Source: Aquimarina macrocephali JAMB N27 (lineage in GTDB: Bacteria > Bacteroidota > Bacteroidia > Flavobacteriales > Flavobacteriaceae). Taken from it: a DNA stretch of 64,000 bases. The notes below the pieces were generated by a model. It was not told where the DNA came from. It was given only the letters and a program-made list of their open reading frames with translations, and made no database searches. The stretch lies in the NCBI RefSeq assembly GCF_000520995.1, contig NZ_JACA01000001.1, positions 124,001 through 188,000 on the forward strand. Direction: 5' to 3'. The translations under genes were made by a program, and so were the position numbers. This document shows positions 8,973-16,484 of the stretch, one piece after another (position 1 is the stretch's first letter; each line of letters opens with the position of its first letter).

Positions 8973-9019
8973 TTAAAAAACAACAAAGCCTACTAGAACC
9001 TATTTCTAGCAGGCTTTGT
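8973..9019 (-). terminator. Intrinsic terminator for the minus-strand YHS gene
   Basis: Long stem (8983-8998 with 9004-9019, one mismatch). Read on the minus strand it is followed by a T-rich tract (complement of 8973-8982). It lies about 60 bp past the YHS gene stop. Confidence 0.75.
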
Positions 9020-9078
9020 CAACTAACCAATCAATTATTGAAAAAACTTAGCATTATATGCAGCTCAATAAGACTGCA

Positions 9079-9528
9079 TTACTTTTTTATTTTTATTTTT
9101 TGCCAATTCGTATCAGCTTTCTTTTGCAACTTTGGAGCATCTTCTTTTATCCATTTATCCAGTGTATTAATCCCCCACGAATTATAAAACAAGTATAACT
9201 TACCATCTCTTACTTCAAAGGTTTTAGGATTTATATCTACTTTTTCACTATTCACCGCTACAGCATAGGCACAATACCCTCCATATTGTGGAACATATTT
9301 ATCAGGATTACTTTTAAATTTCTCTAAATTTTCCTGACTTGCAAATTTGTAGTTTACTTTATCATGAGTTGCTATAAACTTACCATCTCCCTTAACTGCC
9401 TTATTGCCAAAGTATTCTGTAACATCATATCCTTCTGCCACAAAATCTTTATTAGTATTATAATCTACTTGCTGAGCACTTACTACTGCTACAAAGGCAA
9501 AGAATAGTATAGTTATATATTGTTTCAT
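9079..9528 (-). CDS. Secreted YHS-domain protein
   Basis: 149 residues. Cleavable signal peptide at 1-18 ('FFAFVAVVSAQ'). The YHS domain covers about 30-100: 'EGYDVTEYFGNKAVKGDGKF' with 'YKFASQENLEKFKSNPDKY' and the cysteine-containing 'PQYGGYCAYAV'. YHS domains are small metal-binding modules found in metal ATPases and in stand-alone envelope proteins of Bacteroidota. The C-terminal 50 residues ('LYLFYNSWGINTLDKWIK') are typical of this secreted subfamily. It is probably its own unit, 87 bp after the DUF350 gene with a terminator behind it. Confidence 0.88.
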   Translation of the reverse strand: MKQYITILFFAFVAVVSAQQVDYNTNKDFVAEGYDVTEYFGNKAVKGDGKFIATHDKVNYKFASQENLEKFKSNPDKYVPQYGGYCAYAVAVNSEKVDINPKTFEVRDGKLYLFYNSWGINTLDKWIKEDAPKLQKKADTNWQKIKIKK

Positions 9529-9615
9529 GTATTAGTTTTATTACGCTCTTATCCATTAAGTCGTAAAAAAACCTAATCATTACACTTTTAACATAATTAT
9601 AAGGTGTTTAAGCTA

Positions 9616-10134
9616 TTATAGCAGAAAATTAGTAGTTTCCGGATACGGTATCAAAGCACTAATCAATAGACTAATGCTATCTTTTGCTATTAAGGTAATC
9701 GATAACAATGTAGCAGTAACTACTACAGCAGAAGCCAAATTATTTTGTTGAATATCTTTAAATTCATTTACACCTTTGGTAAGAGCAGAAAAAAGTAAAA
9801 AAACCGAAGTATTAATAAGCAAGGCAAATATAAATCCAATACATAGATACAATCCAGAATATTGAATAATCTCTCCAAATGTAATTTCATTTTCTCCAGA
9901 CATCGACAGTCGTATCATATTGGTTATAGATGGGATAATTTCTCCCAGGATCATACCAATCGATAAAATAATTCCTGCTGCAAAAACAGAAAAAGCCATA
10001 TTATCTTCTCTAAAAGAAACATTCTTAAAAAATACGCTTTGCAGAATTTTAAAAGAAATAAACAGTATGAGTACAGAAACGACAATAGCGAGTACTATTT
10101 CTATAAAAGCAAGGGTTAATAGTTTCGTTTGCAT
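9616..10134 (-). CDS. DUF350-type membrane protein
   Basis: 172 residues with four strongly hydrophobic segments (about 10-32, 46-68, 92-115, 135-160). The segment 'DNMAFSVFAAGIILSIGMIL' matches the DUF350 pattern of a polar start to a small-residue-rich helix, and a second copy-like segment ('NLASAVVVTATLLS') fits the two-repeat architecture. The family is of unknown function. It is the last gene of an operon behind a LuxE-like and a transglutaminase-like gene (gap 5 bp), so it may be the membrane component of their system. Confidence 0.7.
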   Translation of the reverse strand: MQTKLLTLAFIEIVLAIVVSVLILFISFKILQSVFFKNVSFREDNMAFSVFAAGIILSIGMILGEIIPSITNMIRLSMSGENEITFGEIIQYSGLYLCIGFIFALLINTSVFLLFSALTKGVNEFKDIQQNNLASAVVVTATLLSITLIAKDSISLLISALIPYPETTNFLL

Positions 10135-10139
10135 GAGTT

Positions 10140-11159
10140 TTAGGTGTTAGTTAGTACAATATGCCAATGATTTATGTTATCAAAATTTTTGGGTAATGTG
10201 CCAATAGTAAAATGTTTATTTGTGGTCTCCCATATATAATATCGTTTTCCATTCTGCACTTTATATATTCCTTTTGCCGGAATATGCAGCCCAAGAACAG
10301 AGTGCTTATAATAATCACTATTAAGAATAGCCACATCATACCCAAAATGGCTAAGAATAGCATAAATAATTACAGTTCTGGTATCGCAATCTCCTTTTAA
10401 ATTTCCCATAAAACCTACAGGGTTTTGGATTCCGAAAGGAATATTACCTATACAGCAATCAGAACATTCTTCTAATATCACCCGAATAGATTCTTCATAT
10501 TTTTCTGGAGACTCACAGTCATTTTCAAAAACAAAAGAGTAAGGAATATCCTGTATAAAAGTCACTACCATTTCTGCAAACTCAAATTGGTTTAGTTTAT
10601 TTGTGTTTTTAATAGTAGTAAGTTCTTCGAGAATTAAGTCCAGCCTAGGCGTATCAGAAGTTACAAGATATTGATACAACTTACCCCAAGAGCCTTTTTT
10701 ATGTTTTTGTACGGTATTAAGATATTCCTTTTTAGAGGAAAAGTAATCCTTTTCCCGAATCGAAAACTTTCCTTTAAAAGTATTACCATAATTATCAGTC
10801 CATTGTCTGTCCTGTCGTAATAACATTATAGAATCTCCTTCTTCAAGGGTTTTCTCACGATAAATATATTCTGAAACATCAGATTTCTGGTTTTCTATAG
10901 ATACAGGAATAGCATCCAATACATGTCGTAATCCTAATAAAGATGCTAAAACAAATGTACTATACAGCATATATCGCCATTGAAAGCTTTTTTGATGACT
11001 ATCTAATTTACCTAATAACCACGAAAGCAGTAATAGTAGTAATGCAAAGGCCCAGAATAAAGAAATAGGGAAAAAACCTTGTACAACACTACTACCAACC
11101 AAAGAGATTAATATAATCGCCGGAAACGAAAAACAACCTAATTTCTTTTTAATTGCCAT
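10140..11159 (-). CDS. Membrane-anchored transglutaminase-like (cysteine protease fold) protein
   Basis: 339 residues. Three hydrophobic segments lie near the N-terminus (about 10-28, 30-50, 63-82). The C-terminal domain has the transglutaminase-like triad pattern: Cys in 'GDCDTRTVIIYAILSHFGYD', His in 'YYKHSVLGLHI', and an acidic residue in 'YYIWETTNKHF' (Glu rather than the more usual Asp before Thr, as in some bacterial relatives). An extracytoplasmic domain with peptidase, transamidase or ligase activity is likely. It starts 2 bp after the LuxE-like gene and ends 5 bp before the DUF350 gene. Substrate unknown. Confidence 0.72.
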   Translation of the reverse strand: MAIKKKLGCFSFPAIILISLVGSSVVQGFFPISLFWAFALLLLLLSWLLGKLDSHQKSFQWRYMLYSTFVLASLLGLRHVLDAIPVSIENQKSDVSEYIYREKTLEEGDSIMLLRQDRQWTDNYGNTFKGKFSIREKDYFSSKKEYLNTVQKHKKGSWGKLYQYLVTSDTPRLDLILEELTTIKNTNKLNQFEFAEMVVTFIQDIPYSFVFENDCESPEKYEESIRVILEECSDCCIGNIPFGIQNPVGFMGNLKGDCDTRTVIIYAILSHFGYDVAILNSDYYKHSVLGLHIPAKGIYKVQNGKRYYIWETTNKHFTIGTLPKNFDNINHWHIVLTNT

Positions 11160-11161
11160 AT

Positions 11162-12142
11162 TTATAGCGTCATTAAATTACAGCCTCTGATATCACTATG
11201 GTCAAATCTACCAATAATTTCAAAACTCCCATTAGTATAAATTTTACCTAGGTCTTGAGTAGCGATAAAAGAACATGAATTTATATTAGCCAGATCCATA
11301 ATATTTATCCCCCCTGTTTTATTTACCTCTAATTGAGTTAAAGCATCTTCAGGGTTCCTGACAGAAACTTTCATCCAGGGTGGGCAGTAAAAAAGTCCAT
11401 CATTTTTAGAATACGCCTGCGATAATAACTCGGTCATCCCGTATTCACTATGAATTTGAGAAACCCCAAAACCATTTTTAAGAACTTCATGTAATTCTTC
11501 CCGAATCATTTCTTTTCTTCTCCCCTTCATCCCACCAGTTTCCATAATTATAGATGTATCGTTTAGCTGTACATTATAATTTTCAACAAGATCCAATAAA
11601 GCAAATGAAACACCCAGAAGAAGAATTTTTTTGTCTTCTGCAATAAGTTGTTGAAGGGTATCTACCAGTTTCTTAGTGTCATGTAGATAAAATCCACTCT
11701 GGGGATGATTACTATCGTTAATTAATTTTTCTGCCATATACACTAGAGAAGACCCGTCCCTTTCTAAATAAGAAGGTAGTAATGCCAATACTATATAATC
11801 GGTGATATCTCCATAGAAATGTTGAAATCCTTTTCTAAAACTTCTTTCATATACCGTAAGGTCACTAACATAATGTTTACTAGTTACATTACCTGTTGTA
11901 CCGCTACTTGTAAAAATTTTATGTATCGAAGCTGTAGTACTAACAATTTTCTCTTGTTTAAAAAATTGAATGGGCAAATACGGGATATCATTAACGCATT
12001 TTACAGAAGTTTTGGCAATTCCTAAAAGATTACAAAATCTCTGATACGTTAAATTGTTGTTATATTGATAGTTAAAGATGCGTAGTGCTGATCTCTCAAA
12101 ATCTGTGTCGTTCTGAATAGAAAAAATAGTATCAGCATGCAT
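11162..12142 (-). CDS. LuxE-like acyl-protein synthetase/acyl-activating protein
   Basis: 326 residues, cytosolic. The motif 'IFTSSGTTGNVTSKHYVS' is the adenylate-forming SSGTTG signature seen in LuxE-family proteins. Further LuxE-like features are 'IPYLPIQFFKQEKI' ahead of it and 'SQIHSEYGMTELLSQAYS' in the middle. LuxE activates fatty acids as acyl-AMP and takes up the acyl group on a cysteine. There is no luxA-D here, so this is one of the non-luminescent relatives often seen in Bacteroidota. First gene of a LuxE-like/transglutaminase-like/DUF350 operon, suggesting a shared acyl- or peptide-modification role (inference). Confidence 0.8.
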   Translation of the reverse strand: MHADTIFSIQNDTDFERSALRIFNYQYNNNLTYQRFCNLLGIAKTSVKCVNDIPYLPIQFFKQEKIVSTTASIHKIFTSSGTTGNVTSKHYVSDLTVYERSFRKGFQHFYGDITDYIVLALLPSYLERDGSSLVYMAEKLINDSNHPQSGFYLHDTKKLVDTLQQLIAEDKKILLLGVSFALLDLVENYNVQLNDTSIIMETGGMKGRRKEMIREELHEVLKNGFGVSQIHSEYGMTELLSQAYSKNDGLFYCPPWMKVSVRNPEDALTQLEVNKTGGINIMDLANINSCSFIATQDLGKIYTNGSFEIIGRFDHSDIRGCNLMTL

Positions 12143-12260
12143 AAGGTTTGTTCAACAAATTTTGTAGAACAAAGGTATAAAAAAGACTCCCTTGTTTAGC
12201 AGTGTTTTTTATAAGATAATTTAAAGTATAATTAGTGAAAAACGATTATAGTTTAAAAAA

Positions 12261-12608
12261 TTATTTAATGATAAGTTTCTTAGTAGCTTTTAATTCTCCT
12301 TCGGTAACCTTAATTACATATACACCAGGATTTAAATGGCTAATATCTAACTCTCTACCAATTAAAACTTTAAAAAGTACTTTTTCTCCTAAAACTGTGA
12401 AAATTGAAACTGTTTTGGTAAGGTCTTTAGTAGAGGTAATAGATAACATACTTCCAGCAGGTGCTGGATTAGGGTACAAACGCAATCCTTCGATTTTTAT
12501 GCTCTTCGAATCTTGTGTTTTGGCCGTATCAGACTGTGCTTGAATTCCTGGAGCAAAAGAAAAGCAAATAAGACTAATACATGTAAGCAGCAAGTAGATT
12601 TTTTTCAT
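12261..12608 (-). CDS. Very small secreted protein consisting almost only of a type IX secretion sorting domain
   Basis: 115 residues from ATG 12608 ('MKKIYLLLTCISLICFS'); a longer frame from 12644 adds 12 unlikely residues ahead of the signal peptide. After the signal and a short 25-residue stretch comes a T9SS type A sorting domain: 'LRLYPNPAPAGSMLSI', 'VSIFTVLGEKVL', 'DISHLNPGVYVIKV' and the terminal 'KKLIIK'. There is almost no cargo between signal and sorting domain. The domain should route the protein through the outer membrane and be cleaved. The product may be the sorting domain alone, a tiny cargo peptide, or a remnant of a larger gene. Confidence 0.85.
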   Translation of the reverse strand: MKKIYLLLTCISLICFSFAPGIQAQSDTAKTQDSKSIKIEGLRLYPNPAPAGSMLSITSTKDLTKTVSIFTVLGEKVLFKVLIGRELDISHLNPGVYVIKVTEGELKATKKLIIK

Positions 12609-12977
12609 ACAAAAATTTATTTTGGGGCAATAAATATACAACATTATAATTAAAAATATTACAAATTATTAGCATACTTGTGTATAAACCACAGATTACA
12701 TGGTAGTTCAGTACATAAGTTACGGTTTTCACTTACTATGCATCTTGATTTTTATTCCTAGTCTACAAATTTAGAACTCTTACGAAGAGAAAAAAATCAA
12801 GATGAGTTACTATTTAAATTTTGTAAATCAAAAATAATGCCTGATATTTGTTTCATCATGAAGTTATAAAAGAATTATGTACATAATTGTGCACATAGAG
12901 ACCCCTCGATTTAGAAGCTAAGAATTCCTTCTTCAGTACTTCTTATTTATTTTTTTAATTCATAATTCTTTATTATC
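12609..12977. other. Intergenic region with a 13-bp inverted repeat ahead of the MATE gene
   Basis: No gene seen in these 369 bp. They hold a perfect 13-bp inverted repeat (12741-12753 with 12792-12804) spaced by 38 nt, inside which lies a smaller 5-bp hairpin (about 12777-12789). The larger hairpin has A/T tracts at the stem base but no clear following T-run. It could be a leader structure or an operator for the MATE gene. I do not recognise a known riboswitch. Confidence 0.4.
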
Positions 12978-14384
12978 ATGACTCAAAAAAAACTCACACT
13001 TACCCGTATATTTTCATATTTCAAGATTGCACTTACTGGCAAAGAACAAGAATTCACTTCAGGAAGTATTCGCAGAGCAGTTTTCATGCTTTCTGTGCCT
13101 ATGGTTCTCGAAATGATGATGGAATCTATATTTTTTCTTGTAGATGCTTACTATGTTTCTAGTCTTGGAGCTAATGCTATAGCCACAGTAGGATTAACAG
13201 AATCTGTACTTACTCTGGTATATGCAATTGCTATTGGGCTTAGTATGGGAGTCACTGCAATTGTTGCCCGTAGAGTGGGTGAAAAAGATATTAGTGGTGC
13301 CTCACAAACAGCAATACAATCTATACTTTTAGGAATCGTAATTGCTATAATAATTAGCGCTATTGGTATTATTTTTCCGAAAGAAATACTTGGACTCGTG
13401 GGAGCCGAACCCGATCTTATTGCAGATGGATATGGCTATACCCAAGTATTATTAGGCGGAAACGTGACCATAATGCTGCTGTTTTTAATCAATGCTGTAT
13501 TTAGAGGTGCAGGTGATGCCTCTGTAGCAATGCGAGTATTGATCTTTTCTAATATATTAAACATCATTCTGGATCCAATTTTTATTTTCGGATTTGGTCC
13601 TGTGCCTGCTTTTGGTGTACAGGGAGCAGCAATTGCTACAACTATAGGTAGAGGTAGTGCTGTGATATTTCAACTATTAATTCTTTTTTATGGCTGGAGT
13701 AAGATCAAGGTTGCTTTTAAAGATATTGTTTTTAGAGCCGAAATTATGGGTAATCTTATCAAAGTCTCTATAGGAGGGATTGGACAATTTATTATCGGAA
13801 CATCTAGCTGGGTATTTTTGATGCGGATTATGGCAGAATTTGGTAGTGAAGTACTGGCAGGGTATACTATAGCTATTAGAGTATTAATGTTTACTCTAAT
13901 GCCTTCCTGGGGAATGAGTAATGCTGCGGCTACATTGGTAGGTCAAAACCTAGGTGCTGCAAAGCCAGAACGTGCCGAGCAATCTGTTTGGAAAACAGGA
14001 AAATACAATGCATATTTCATGGCTATTGTATCTATATTTTACCTCTTATTTGCAGAAGCAATTATAAAAATCTTTAGTGATCAAGCATTAGTCATAGAGT
14101 ATGGAGCCTTAAGTTTACGTGTAATTGCTGCGGGATATGTATTCTATGCGTATGGAATGGTGATCATACAATCTTTTAACGGGGCAGGTGATACCAAGAC
14201 TCCTACTATCATCAATTTCTTTTGTTTCTGGGTATTTCAACTACCATTTGCATACCTCGCTGCTTTAGTTCTGGATTGGGGTGCAATGGGGGTATTTCTT
14301 GCAATTACCTTTGCCGAAGTTTTAATCGCAGTAATTGGGATTATTTGGTTTAAAAAAGGAAAATGGAAAGAAGTAAAAGTGTAG
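12978..14384 (+). CDS. MATE-family multidrug/Na+ efflux transporter
   Basis: 468 residues with about 12 membrane helices in two homologous halves. Visible MatE features: 'RAVFMLSVPMVLEMMMESIF' near the start, 'NAVFRGAGDASVAMRVLIFSN' in half one and 'QSFNGAGDTKTPTIINFFCFW' in half two. It exports cationic drugs or metabolites in exchange for Na+ or H+ across the inner membrane. Single gene with its own leader and terminator. The substrate cannot be read from sequence. Confidence 0.93.
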   Translation: MTQKKLTLTRIFSYFKIALTGKEQEFTSGSIRRAVFMLSVPMVLEMMMESIFFLVDAYYVSSLGANAIATVGLTESVLTLVYAIAIGLSMGVTAIVARRVGEKDISGASQTAIQSILLGIVIAIIISAIGIIFPKEILGLVGAEPDLIADGYGYTQVLLGGNVTIMLLFLINAVFRGAGDASVAMRVLIFSNILNIILDPIFIFGFGPVPAFGVQGAAIATTIGRGSAVIFQLLILFYGWSKIKVAFKDIVFRAEIMGNLIKVSIGGIGQFIIGTSSWVFLMRIMAEFGSEVLAGYTIAIRVLMFTLMPSWGMSNAAATLVGQNLGAAKPERAEQSVWKTGKYNAYFMAIVSIFYLLFAEAIIKIFSDQALVIEYGALSLRVIAAGYVFYAYGMVIIQSFNGAGDTKTPTIINFFCFWVFQLPFAYLAALVLDWGAMGVFLAITFAEVLIAVIGIIWFKKGKWKEVKV

Positions 14385-14420
14385 TATAGTAATTCCTAAT
14401 TATCACAAGAATACATAAAA

Positions 14421-14448
14421 AAACACCCTCAAAAACATGAGGGTGTTT
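14421..14448. terminator. Bidirectional intrinsic terminator between MATE and the lipoprotein gene
   Basis: Perfect 10-bp stem (14421-14430 with 14439-14448), an 8-nt loop, an A-run before and a T-containing tail after. It separates convergent genes. Confidence 0.8.
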
Positions 14449-14474
14449 CTATAATTTGGCTAATTCTAAATTTC

Positions 14475-16445
14475 TTATAGACCAGCGGTTCTCCAAGTCC
14501 ATGTAGAAATGTCTACTTGAGTACCTGTATTATAAGGATCCGTCGTAGTAGCATCTGCTCCGTCAATTTGTACATTAGATAAAGCTCCACCATCTTTCAT
14601 ATCAACATTGGTTGCGTATCCACTCAAGAAGATATTAGTGATAGTTGCCCCAGATTGTTTTTTAAATTGTAGTGCAGTACCATTTTGCGTAGAGATAGCA
14701 GTAAAGTTTATTAATTTAGGGTTTTCATTAGCTCCATCGGCTTCTAATGCAGTAGAGAATCCAGCAATGGTATGAGAAACATATGTATTTGTTACTGTAC
14801 CGTTCCATCCTTCTGTCCAGTCTACAGCATCATCAGAATTGTTTTCTAAGTAAAGATTTGTAGCAGATACTGTTCCTCCAAAGAATTCAACTCCATCATC
14901 TGCTCCATCAACAACGGCTATATTTTCTACAACTGTTCCTGATCCTACAGCGTAAAAAGAAACGCCATTATACTGAGAGTCAGGATTGATCTGAGCACCT
15001 GTTCCCTTGATTACCAAGTATTTTACAGATCCCGAATTATCAGTATCACTTGTACCTCCATAAATAAATCCACCTACTTCTGCAACTGCATCTACACCAG
15101 CTGTTGTAGTAGCTTTACCACATATAGTAAGACCACCCCAATCACCAGGATTACCATCTTTAGAAGACATTACTACTGGATTAGCAGCAGTACCTTGAAT
15201 GTCTATTTTACCTCCTTTTAGCACTGCGATATATACACTTACTCCTCCGGCTCTAGCAGTAATTTTTGTCCCTGCAGGAATTGTTAGTGTAACTCCATCC
15301 TGAACTAATAAAAATGATTCTAGCTCATAAGCTACAGATGCATCTAAAGTTAGATCACTAGTTAAAGTCCCTCCTAATTTACCCGAAAGGCTTAATTGTG
15401 CTCCAATCCAAGTCCATCCTGTAATATCTACAGTAGCAGCAAGGTTATAAGCATTTGCAGGATCCGCAGTAGCACCATTTATGTTCACATTAGTTAAAGC
15501 TCCACCATCTTTCATATCTACAGAAGTTTTGTATCCTGCAAGCGAAAGACCTGTGATAGTAGCTCCTGATTGTTTTTTAAATTGTAATGCAGTCCCACTA
15601 CCTTCAACTGCTTGAAAAGTATTTACTGCAGTAAGGTTATTGATCTTAGGACTTTTGTTTTCTCCATCGGCTTCAACTACAGTAGAGAAACCATCATTTG
15701 TATGAGCAACATAAGCATCATCTATAGTACCATTCCAACCTTCTGTCCAATCAATAGCATCATCATTGTTATTTTCTAGATAAAGATTTTTAGCAGATAC
15801 TGTACCTCCAAAAAATTCAACTCCATCATCTGCTCCATTAATTACAGCAATATTTTCTACAACAGTTCCTGATCCAACAGCATAAAAAGAGACTCCATTA
15901 TATTGAGCATCTGGATTAATTTGAGCACCAGTTCCTCGAATCACTAAATATTTAACAGATCCAGAGTTATCAGTATCATTTGTACCTCCATAAATAAATC
16001 CTCCTACTTCTGCAACTGCATCTACACCTGCTGTAGTAGTAGCTTTACCACATATAGTAAGACCACCCCAATCACCAGGGTTCCCTTTTTCAGAAGACAT
16101 AACTACCGGATTAGCAGCAGTACCCTGAATATCTATTTGTGCTCCTTTTAATACTGCAATAAATGATTCTGTACCACTAGCTTTAACCAAGATATTAGTC
16201 CCGGCAGGAATTGTTAGTTTAGTACCTTCTTTAACTATAAAGCTACCTGTTAGTTCATAAGTTGTACTTGCATCTAATATAAAATTTTCTTCTAATTCTC
16301 CATTCATTTCTCCTTTTTTAAGCTTATCTGCCGTAGTTTCTACAGAAGGAGGAGTAGGAGCATCATCATCACTACTACAAGACGAAAACACAAATGCACT
16401 TAAAGCAAGAGTAATCGTGCTGATTTTTAAGACTAACTTTTTCAT
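14475..16445 (-). CDS. Surface lipoprotein of two tandem beta-helix-like modules, partner of the adjacent TonB receptor
   Basis: 656 residues. Lipoprotein signal with Cys23 in 'VFSSCSSDDD'; the acidic run after the Cys resembles the Bacteroidota lipoprotein surface-export signal. The mature part is two homologous modules of about 300 residues (roughly 45-345 and 350-656). Each has 'LTIPAGT', 'IDIQGTAANPVVMSS', 'GNPGDWGGLTICGKAT', 'YNGVSFYAVGSGTVVENIAV', 'DDGVEFFGGTVSA' and 'DWTEGWNGT', with the short repeating turns expected of a right-handed beta-helix. It is 39 bp after the TonB receptor gene 16485-19304, mirroring the other receptor/lipoprotein pair. Probably a substrate-binding or processing partner; substrate unknown. 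Confidence 0.8.
   Translation of the reverse strand: MKKLVLKISTITLALSAFVFSSCSSDDDAPTPPSVETTADKLKKGEMNGELEENFILDASTTYELTGSFIVKEGTKLTIPAGTNILVKASGTESFIAVLKGAQIDIQGTAANPVVMSSEKGNPGDWGGLTICGKATTTAGVDAVAEVGGFIYGGTNDTDNSGSVKYLVIRGTGAQINPDAQYNGVSFYAVGSGTVVENIAVINGADDGVEFFGGTVSAKNLYLENNNDDAIDWTEGWNGTIDDAYVAHTNDGFSTVVEADGENKSPKINNLTAVNTFQAVEGSGTALQFKKQSGATITGLSLAGYKTSVDMKDGGALTNVNINGATADPANAYNLAATVDITGWTWIGAQLSLSGKLGGTLTSDLTLDASVAYELESFLLVQDGVTLTIPAGTKITARAGGVSVYIAVLKGGKIDIQGTAANPVVMSSKDGNPGDWGGLTICGKATTTAGVDAVAEVGGFIYGGTSDTDNSGSVKYLVIKGTGAQINPDSQYNGVSFYAVGSGTVVENIAVVDGADDGVEFFGGTVSATNLYLENNSDDAVDWTEGWNGTVTNTYVSHTIAGFSTALEADGANENPKLINFTAISTQNGTALQFKKQSGATITNIFLSGYATNVDMKDGGALSNVQIDGADATTTDPYNTGTQVDISTWTWRTAGL
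14478..16315 (-). repeat. Intragenic tandem duplication of about 0.92 kb
   Basis: The two halves of the lipoprotein gene are recognisable copies at DNA level. For example the stretch around 15100-15160 and that around 16020-16080 are nearly identical over tens of bases, offset by about 920 bp. The boundary falls near 15400. The single-module paralogue at 19818-21146 suggests a one-module ancestor. Exact limits were not computed. Confidence 0.75.
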
Positions 16446-16484
16446 TTTGTTTTAATTTTTGTTCGTATTTAATTTTTGAGTATT

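Noticed and set aside
12235-12543. Plus-strand open frame opposite the T9SS-sorted protein
   Set aside because: It is the complement of a clear sorting domain and has no family-like features.
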